From assembly GCF_014189455.1 (NCBI RefSeq), contig NZ_CP050298.1, forward strand, positions 1 through 64,000: a stretch of 64,000 nt of DNA. The letters are read 5' to 3'. This stretch comes from Mesorhizobium huakuii (GTDB lineage Bacteria; Pseudomonadota; Alphaproteobacteria; Rhizobiales; Rhizobiaceae). Both the position numbers and the translations under genes were made by a program. Position 1 is the stretch's first letter, and every line of letters starts with the position of its first letter. This document shows positions 58,238 through 64,000 of this stretch, piece by piece. The notes under the pieces are model-generated. The model did no database searches. It saw only the letters and a list, made by a program, of their open reading frames with translations, and was not told where the DNA came from.

Positions 58238-59267
58238 TTAGACCGCAGCAACCGGAGCTCTGTATATTCCTCCCTTGGCCATGATAGCCCAGATCATTCG
58301 CGCCATCTTGTTGGCAAGCGCCACCCTCACCAGCATCGGTGGTTTATGCGCCAGCATCTTGGCCAGCCACGTGCCTGGTGTTGCACCCTTGCGGGCGGGC
58401 GCGCCACACAAGCTCGCTATTGGCCCCTATGATCAGGAGCCGCCGCAGAGATCGATCCCCCATCTTCGTCGTGGAGCCGAGACGCTGTTTGCCGCCTGTC
58501 GAATGTTGTCGCGGCACAAGCCCAAGCCATGCGGCGAAGTCCCGCCCACGTTTGAAGGTTTCAGGCGATGGCGCCAGAGCCACCAGTGCGGTGGCAATCA
58601 ATGGGCCAATTCCGGGAACTGTCATCAACCGGCGTGCGGTCTCATCTTCACGAGCCCGGCGCACAATCTGTGCATCCAGCACGCGAATCTGATCATTCAG
58701 TTGGGACAAGCTTGCTGTCAGAAACCGCAGAGCAGTCCGCGCAGTTTCTGGAAGAGCCGTTTGCGGATCCTCAATCATCGCAATCAGTTTCGAAGCGAAG
58801 CTTAAACCCTGCGGCACGACTTCACCAAATTCCGCAAGGTGGCCGCGCAGCGCATTGATGGTCTGCGTGCGCTGCCGGATCAGCAGATCGCGGGTGCGCA
58901 ACACCACTGCTGCGGCTTGTCTTTCTTCGCTCTTCACGGCAACAAAGCGCATCGTTGGTCGTTGCGCCGCCTCGCAGATCGCCTCAGCATCAGCCATGTC
59001 GTTCTTCTGCCGCTTCAAAAAGGGCTTCACGTAGGCCGGTGGGATCATACGGACTTCGTGTCCCAAATGCCCTATCTCACGCGCCCAGAAATGCGAGCTT
59101 CCGCAGGCTTCCATCGCAACCAGGCACCGTGGCAGGCCACCAAAGAATTTCAAAACCCGCCCGCGCCGCAATTGCTTGCGAAACACAACAGCACCTGTTT
59201 CGTCAGCCCCGTGGACCTGAAACACGTTCTTGGCTAAATCCAAACCGATCGTACGAACTTCGCTCAT
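58238..59267 (-). pseudogene. IS110-family transposase, near-complete, C-terminal frameshift
   Basis: ATG 59267, MSEVRTIGLDLAKNVFQVHG. VAMEACGSSHFWARE, KNDMADAEAICEAAQRPTMR and the transposase_20 segment TVPGIGPLIATALVALAPSP, GRDFAAWLGLVPRQHSTGGK follow. After RRLLIIGANS the frame changes near 58415; the expected tail (MLAHKPPMLVRVALANKMAR) runs on to 58238 in another frame. 57981-58237 upstream on the plus strand is end sequence of the element. Confidence 0.83.
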
Positions 59268-59348
59268 GATGCCCATCTCCAATGGTGGTTTAAACAACTC
59301 CACTTTGCCACACACTGCGGTCGTCGCGGGCGTCTACACCATCAACGC

Positions 59349-59452
59349 CTGACAGCACCTCAAGGGGAACCTGTAGTAGAGCCAGACTGCATGGGCGATG
59401 ATCTGCGGCGCGAAACGATGGCGCTTGTAGCTGACGGTTGCGGCGTTCATGC
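59349..59452 (-). pseudogene. IS6-family transposase, N-terminal fragment
   Basis: Minus-strand MNAATVSYKRHRFAPQIIAH then AVWLYYRFPLRCCQA is the first 35 residues of an IS6 transposase, ending abruptly. Confidence 0.6.
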
Positions 59453-59566
59453 CGTCGCGTTATGCCGCAAATCCCTGACCGCGAGTTAAGTTGATAACGC
59501 CGACAGAACAGTTGCGTCAAGGCGAATCGTGCGGCGCGCGGCCATGCGGTGGACATGGTTTTCTCT

Positions 59567-59704
59567 TCAAGCAATGCCCGCAAAAAACGTCTTCGTTGGC
59601 TCGTTCAGCATCGCCGAAATCTGCGAGCGCGATGGCGCACCCCACCAGTCGCACAAATTGAGATAGCCGAGATCGCTTGCACTGTCACCGAATCCGATCG
59701 CTGG
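59567..59704 (-). pseudogene. Possible HAD-like phosphatase, C-terminal fragment
   Basis: The frame enters from the IS-A copy 9 left flank and reads AIGFGDSASDLGYLNLCDWW, then GAPSRSQISAMLNEPTKTFF and a stop at 59567. GFGDSASDL resembles the conserved GDxxSD motif IV of HAD phosphatases. Only about 45 codons remain. Confidence 0.35.
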
Positions 59705-60818
59705 AGCGTTGGTGCATGGATCTTTTGTCAACGGTTTGGCGATAGGCAGGCAGGATCGAAATCAGCTTGATGCGAGTGCCATGCCGTACAAACACAACGC
59801 AGATCGTCGTCATCACGTCGGAAAGATGAAATTCAGGGTGACGAATTGGCGTGACTACGAAGCAGGTCTGCGCCGGCGTGGTAGCCTGACCTTATGGGTA
59901 ACGCCGGAGGCACTGGCGGGATGGCGCGCTCCGCGACGCAAGACCCGCGGCGGCCAAGCCCGGTATTCCGATCTCGCCATTGAGACAGCGCTGACGCTGG
60001 GTTGCGTCTTCGCAATGCGGCTGCGCCAGACCGAGGGATTGCTTCACTCGCTGCTGGATCTCATGGGGCTGAAAGTCCCAGTTCCAGATCATACGACGCT
60101 GAGCCGTCGGGCACAGAAGTGGGAGCCATCAGCCCGACGAAACCCGCCGCTGCCGGACGGCCCGCTGCATGTGCTTGTCGATAGCACGGGATTGAAAGTC
60201 TACGGCGCCGGGCAATGGCTGGAGCAGAAACATGGCGCCAGATCACGTCGCAACTGGCGCAAGCTGCATCTGGCAGTGGATGCCAAAAGTGGCGCGATCA
60301 TTGCCCAAAGGCTGACAGATCAGGACACGGATGATCCTTCCCAGGTGGCACCGCTTCTCGATCAGATCGACGGCGAGATCGACCAGTTCACAGCCGACGG
60401 AGCCTATGACGGCAAGCCAACCTATCGGTCTATCCTGCAGCACAGCGCAACCGCGAACATCGTCATTCCACCGCGTTCCACGGCGGTGGAAAGCCGTGAT
60501 GCCGGACCGCCTGGTCAAAGGGACAAGCACATTGCCGCAATCGCAAGCGACGGTCGGCTGAAATGGCAGGCAGCCACCGGCTACGGCAAGCGGGCGCTGA
60601 GCGAAACAGCCATCGGACGATACAAGGGGCTGATCGGACGGCGCCTGCGAGCACGCTCTCTTCCGGCTCAACAGACCGAGGTTGCCATCGGTTGCATCGT
60701 TCTCAACCGCATGCTGGCATGGGCACGCCCGGAGTCTATCCGGCGTCAAGTCACGCAGGCATAACCAACTACATTAAAGATCGAAATGCGTTCGATTTCA
60801 TATCCGCGCACCAACGCC
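59705..60818 (+). mobile_element. IS-A (IS5 family), copy 9
   Basis: Full-length copy. Left flank gatcgctgg; the right flank is the 29-bp end remnant of IS-B (60819-60847), so it probably inserted into or recombined with an IS-B copy. Confidence 0.92.
59781..60764 (+). CDS. IS5-family transposase (IS-A type)
   Basis: Intact 327-aa transposase, ATG 59781. Confidence 0.9.
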   Translation: MPYKHNADRRHHVGKMKFRVTNWRDYEAGLRRRGSLTLWVTPEALAGWRAPRRKTRGGQARYSDLAIETALTLGCVFAMRLRQTEGLLHSLLDLMGLKVPVPDHTTLSRRAQKWEPSARRNPPLPDGPLHVLVDSTGLKVYGAGQWLEQKHGARSRRNWRKLHLAVDAKSGAIIAQRLTDQDTDDPSQVAPLLDQIDGEIDQFTADGAYDGKPTYRSILQHSATANIVIPPRSTAVESRDAGPPGQRDKHIAAIASDGRLKWQAATGYGKRALSETAIGRYKGLIGRRLRARSLPAQQTEVAIGCIVLNRMLAWARPESIRRQVTQA

Positions 60819-60951
60819 GCTCAAGTCCGGACCCATGCACCAACGCCCAATCGGGCTGCTTTCGGCGCGGGCCGACGACGCCGAGAATGTCGAAGCAAAA
60901 ATCAAGGCGTTGTCAACTTAGCCCGGAAAATCCACGGGGGTTGGCCGATGG
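60819..60951. other. IS-B right-end remnant and a short gene tail
   Basis: 60819-60847 equals the IS-B right end. A plus-strand frame then gives IGLLSARADDAENVEAKIKA and LST with a stop near 60920, protein-like but too short to identify. Confidence 0.4.
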
Positions 60952-61500
60952 GCTCTGTCGCAATTCCGGGATGTGGACGGGAAGAGCGTCGCCTGGGAGC
61001 ATTGATCAGGCGGTGAGCATTTCGAATTGCTCGGCAATTGACGGACTCGGATTGTAGGCGAACCTCGCCTGTCGCTTTCGCATCATGTGGACCAGCTCGA
61101 TGCCGGAGAGGGTGATCTGGGCATTCTCCATAGACTTGAAGCCGAGCATGGATCGAACGCGGCGCTTGATGCGCCGGTGATCCTGTTCGATCCGTGAGGT
61201 ATTGGCTCTTGCGGATATGGATCGGTGGTTTGTGTGATCGCTCCCGCAGACGGCTTTCAGTATCGCAGGAAATGATTGCCTCACGATTGGTCTGACTGCC
61301 GTCGACGACGATGCGGTTCGGGCGTCCATGGTGTGCAAGCGCCTTGCGCAGGAAGCGTTTGGCCGCCGGAAGATCACGGTGTTCGCTGAAGAAGAATTCG
61401 ACCGTGTCGCCGACGCTGTCGATGGCGCGGTAAAGGTACATCCAACGGCCGCGAACCTTGATATAGGTCGCGACAGCCCCGGCTGGCCCGCTCTCTCACA
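60952..61500 (-). pseudogene. IS6-family transposase, C-terminal two-thirds, frameshifted
   Basis: Minus-strand MYLYRAIDSVGDTVEFFFSE, HRDLPAAKRFLRKALAHHGR then PNRIVVDGSQTNREAIISCD contains the second Asp region. The tail EQDHRRIKRRVRSMLGFKSM and HMMRKRQARFAYNPSPSIAE is in a different frame. The N-terminus is missing beyond 61500. It is a relative of the fragment at 15189-15351. Confidence 0.75.
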
Positions 61501-61552
61501 TAGGGCCCGTAGGGGCGGTCGGGGCTGGATGCAGAGCGCGAACGCCTGGCCC

Positions 61553-61864
61553 CTATTCCTCATTGTCCCGCAAGGCGGCTTCGTAGTCCTGGCCGCCATA
61601 ATAGACGCCGATAATATTCACGGTGTCGTCCGCTACCTCAAACAGAATCGTCACGCGTCGGCGAAAACCAAGCGTTCGCAGGCCCGGCCGAAGATCGTCG
61701 CGCCGCGTACCTCGGTGCGGAAATGTTTGCAGATTTTCGCAATAGTCCACGATGTTATCGACATATCGCGCCGCCACGTTGGGCGACCCCACCCCGGCGA
61801 TATGGGTTTCCAGCTCGTCAAGCTGTTGCTGGGCTTCCGGGGTGAAATGGACCGTATGGGTCAC
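61553..61864 (-). CDS. parE: ParE/RelE-family toxin
   Basis: 103 aa from GTG 61864, overlapping the antitoxin stop (GTGA): VTHTVHFTPEAQQQLDELET, YVDNIVDYCENLQTFPHRGT, RRDDLRPGLRTLGFRRRVTI then NIIGVYYGGQDYEAAL. The fold and the GLR...RR...IIGVYYGGQDY pattern match ParE toxins that poison gyrase. The pair is complete despite IS elements on both sides and could stabilise the island. Confidence 0.85.
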   Translation of the reverse strand: MTHTVHFTPEAQQQLDELETHIAGVGSPNVAARYVDNIVDYCENLQTFPHRGTRRDDLRPGLRTLGFRRRVTILFEVADDTVNIIGVYYGGQDYEAALRDNEE

Positions 61865-62133
61865 GCAGCGGGCCGCTTGCGCTTGTCGGCCAGGTGCTGC
61901 CGCACCTGGTCCACACTGAGCGCGCGGCCAGGATCGGCTTTCAGGTTGTCGTAGGCGGCAACGCCTTCCGTGCGCAGCCAACTCTCAAGGGCCTTGTCAC
62001 GCGCCTGCAAGGCACGCAGCCCGTCGCGGATAACCTCGCTCTCGCTGGCATACTCGCCCGATGAAACCTTGGTCTTGACCATCTGCGCCATTTCGTTCGG
62101 CAACGTGACGCTGAATTGTTGCGTGCTGCGCAT
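61861..62133 (-). CDS. parD: ParD-family ribbon-helix-helix antitoxin
   Basis: 90 aa from ATG 62133: MRSTQQFSVTLPNEMAQMVK is an RHH DNA-binding strand and helix, SGEYASESEVIRDGLRALQA continues it, and ALSVDQVRQHLADKRKRPAA is the toxin-binding tail. It overlaps ParE by 4 bp. It is expected to autorepress the operon. Confidence 0.87.
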   Translation of the reverse strand: MRSTQQFSVTLPNEMAQMVKTKVSSGEYASESEVIRDGLRALQARDKALESWLRTEGVAAYDNLKADPGRALSVDQVRQHLADKRKRPAA

Positions 62134-62206
62134 TGGGAACCTCCATTCATCAATCGCGCTCAATAGGATTGAACACTATCACATATAGAGCCGATCGGAA
62201 ACCGCA

Positions 62207-62294
62207 CTACCCCTCGCTGTCGATAAGCGCACTCATCGCCCGCTCGATCGTCTCCGCAAGCGTGATCTCGTGGCGGTCGGCATAGGCATAGATC
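62207..62294 (-). pseudogene. C-terminal tail of a small regulator or antitoxin
   Basis: The frame runs from the IS-A copy 10 flank: IYAYADRHEITLAETIERAM then SALIDSEG and a stop at 62207. The 'TLAETIERA' tail is common in small RHH or plasmid-stability proteins. The 5' end is missing. Confidence 0.4.
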
Positions 62295-63408
62295 AGCGTT
62301 GGTGCATGGATCCTTTGTCAACGGTTTGGCGATAGGCAGGCAGGATCGAAATCAGCTTGATGCGAGTGCCATGCCGTACAAACACAACGCAGATCGTCGT
62401 CATCACGTCGGAAAGATGAAATTCAGGGTGACGAATTGGCGCGTGACTACGAAGCAGGTCTGCGCCGGCGTGGTAGCCTGACCTTATGGGTAACGCCGGA
62501 GGCACTGGCGGGATGGCGCGCTCCGCGACGCAAACCGCGGCGGCCAAGCCCGGTATTCCGATCTCGCCATTGAGACAGCGCTGACGCTGGGTTGCGTCTT
62601 CGCAATGCGGCTGCGCCAGACCGAGGGATTGCTCCACTCGCTGCTGGATCTCATGGGGCTGAAAGTCCCAGTTCCAGATCATACGACGCTGAGCCGTCGG
62701 GCACAGAAGTGGGAGCCATCAGCCCGACGAAACCCGCCGCAGCCGGACGGCCCGCTGCATGGGCTTGTCGATAGCACGGGATTGAAAGTCTACGGCGCCG
62801 GGCAATGGCTGGAGCAGAAACATGGCGCCAGATCACGTCGCAACTGGCGCAAGCTGCATCTGGCAGTGGATGCCAAAAGTGGCGCGATCATTGCCCAAAG
62901 GCTGACAGATCAGGACACGGATGATCCTTCCCAGGTGGCACCGCTTCTCGATCAGATCGACGGCGAGATCGACCAGTTCACAGCCGACGGAGCCTATGAC
63001 GGCAAGCCAACCTATCGGTCTATCCTGCAGCACAGCGCAACCGCGAACATCGTCATTCCACCGCGTTCCACGGCGGTGGAAAGCGGTGATGCCGGACCGC
63101 CTGGTCAAAGGGACAAGCACATTGCCGCAATCGCAAGCGACGGTCGGCTGAAATGGCAGGCAGCCACCGGCTACGGCAAGCGGGCGCTGAGCGAAACAGC
63201 CATCGGACGATACAAGGGGCTGATCGGACGGCGCCTGCGAGCACGCTCTCTTCCGGCTCAACAGACCGAGGTTGCCATCGGTTGCATCGTTCTCAACCGC
63301 ATGCTGGCATGGGCACGCCCGGAGTCTATCCGGCGTCAAGTCACGCAGGCATAACCAACTACATTAATGATCGAAATGCGTTCGATTTCATATCCGCGCA
63401 CCAACGCC
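62295..63408 (+). mobile_element. IS-A (IS5 family), copy 10, transposase broken
   Basis: Both ends are intact. A 2-bp insertion (ggcgcgtgac, near 62440) and a 2-bp loss (cgcaaaccgcgg, near 62533) put about 30 codons out of frame between them. The remainder (62605-63354) is normal apart from a Gln for Leu and a Gly for Val. It abuts truncated copy 11 head-on. Confidence 0.88.
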
Positions 63409-63818
63409 GTGCCCGACGGCTCAGCGTCGTATGATCTGGAACTGGGACTTTCAGCCCCATGAGATCCAGCAGCGAGTGAAGCAATCCCTCGGTCTGGCGC
63501 AGCCGCATTGCGAAGACGCAACCCAGCGTCAGCGCTGTCTCAATGGCGAGATCGGAATACCGGGCTTGGCCGCCGCGGGTCTTGCGTCGCGGAGCGCGCC
63601 ATCCCGCAAGTGCCTCCGGCGTTACCCATAAGGTCAGGCTACCACGCCGGCGCAGACCTGCTTCGTAGTCACGCCAATTCGTCACCCTGAATTTCATCTT
63701 TCCGACGTGATGACGACGATCTGCGTGGTGTTTGTACGGCATGGCACTCAAATCAAGCTGATTTCGATCCTGCCTGCCTATCGCCAAACCGTTGACAAAG
63801 GATCCATGCACCAACGCT
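63409..63818 (-). mobile_element. IS-A (IS5 family), copy 11, 5' part only
   Basis: The left end and about 115 transposase codons of an inverted copy, ending at DHTTLSRRA where copy 10 begins. Bases shared with copies 7 and 10 (for example ggatcc near the end) place it in the same subgroup. Confidence 0.85.
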
Positions 63819-64000
63819 CCGGTATGGCGAACGACAATCACGAACAGACGCAACAGCTCTCGCCGCATAACCGCCCCACATTCCTCATGCTCCCCTTCAT
63901 GGGGGCGTATGAATATATTGTATAAAGGTTTATATGATTTGATAGTTTTATTTTTACTTATGACTTCCTGCGTAAAAACCATAACATCGAAATTTAACGC
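63819..64000. other. AT-rich end of window
   Basis: A 33-codon plus-strand frame (63826-63925, MANDNHEQTQQLSPHNRPTF then LMLPFMGAYEYIV) is the only candidate and has no recognisable family. The final 80 bp is strongly AT-rich. Confidence 0.3.

Noticed and set aside
1..64000. CRISPR array, tRNA or rRNA genes
   Set aside because: No regularly spaced short direct repeats and no tRNA- or rRNA-like segments were noticed while reading. All recurrent repeats are IS ends.

Overview
The window looks like an accessory island or plasmid region of an alphaproteobacterial nodule symbiont (Hyphomicrobiales). Support comes from a ULP-protease effector with a tts-box-like promoter (NopD/XopD/Bel2-5 type), a XopE/HopX-like effector with an N-terminal acylation motif, a relaxase fragment, and IS families common in rhizobial symbiosis islands. 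Genus cannot be fixed from the sequence; no rRNA, tRNA or CRISPR array was recognised.

Insertion sequences dominate: IS110, IS256, several IS6 types, ISAs1, IS66, IS1634, IS1595, IS30, IS630 and three IS5 types. One IS5 element of about 1.11 kb ('IS-A' here) occurs eight times at full length, twice truncated, and once as a 250-bp internally deleted form. Its copies have recombined with each other. Matching 9-bp target duplications, now found at different copies, show that 8111-11224 and 16754-24252 each contain a segment inverted between two IS-A copies.

Layout. 1-3.2 kb: nested IS110/IS256/IS6. 3.8-10.1 kb: an AT-richer sugar or glycan gene set (Gfo/Idh fragment, GT2 fragment, FAD oxidoreductase, NAD epimerase, sugar isomerase), the last gene split by an IS-A inversion. 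11.3-13.2 kb: diguanylate cyclase and a PIN toxin-antitoxin pair. 13.2-15.9 kb: IS debris. 16.0-23.1 kb: a RiPP cluster. 24.2-25.1 kb: GGDEF-EAL fragment. 26-34.9 kb: IS blocks around a relaxase fragment. 35.0-36.2 kb: XopE/HopX-like effector. 36.4-38.7 kb: IS-A and IS6. 39.0-47.7 kb: a defence-like segment (protease-nuclease fusion, large helicase-DUF1998 protein, AbiEii-like remnant). 48.0-52.4 kb: pseudogenes and IS. 52.5-56.4 kb: ULP effector. 56.5-64 kb: IS elements with a ParDE pair.

The most notable system is the RiPP cluster. A Nif11-leader precursor with a Cys-free Val/Ala/Thr-rich core lies upstream of the first 28 codons of a PoyD-like radical-SAM peptide epimerase. The rest of that epimerase, a GNAT acetyltransferase and a B12-type radical SAM enzyme now point the other way about 6.4 kb downstream. 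Reversing the IS-A inversion gives one operon in the order precursor, epimerase, GNAT, B12-rSAM. In this copy the epimerase is also frameshifted, so the pathway is probably decayed unless that shift is a base-calling error. Many frameshifts here fall in homopolymer runs, so read-level checking matters.
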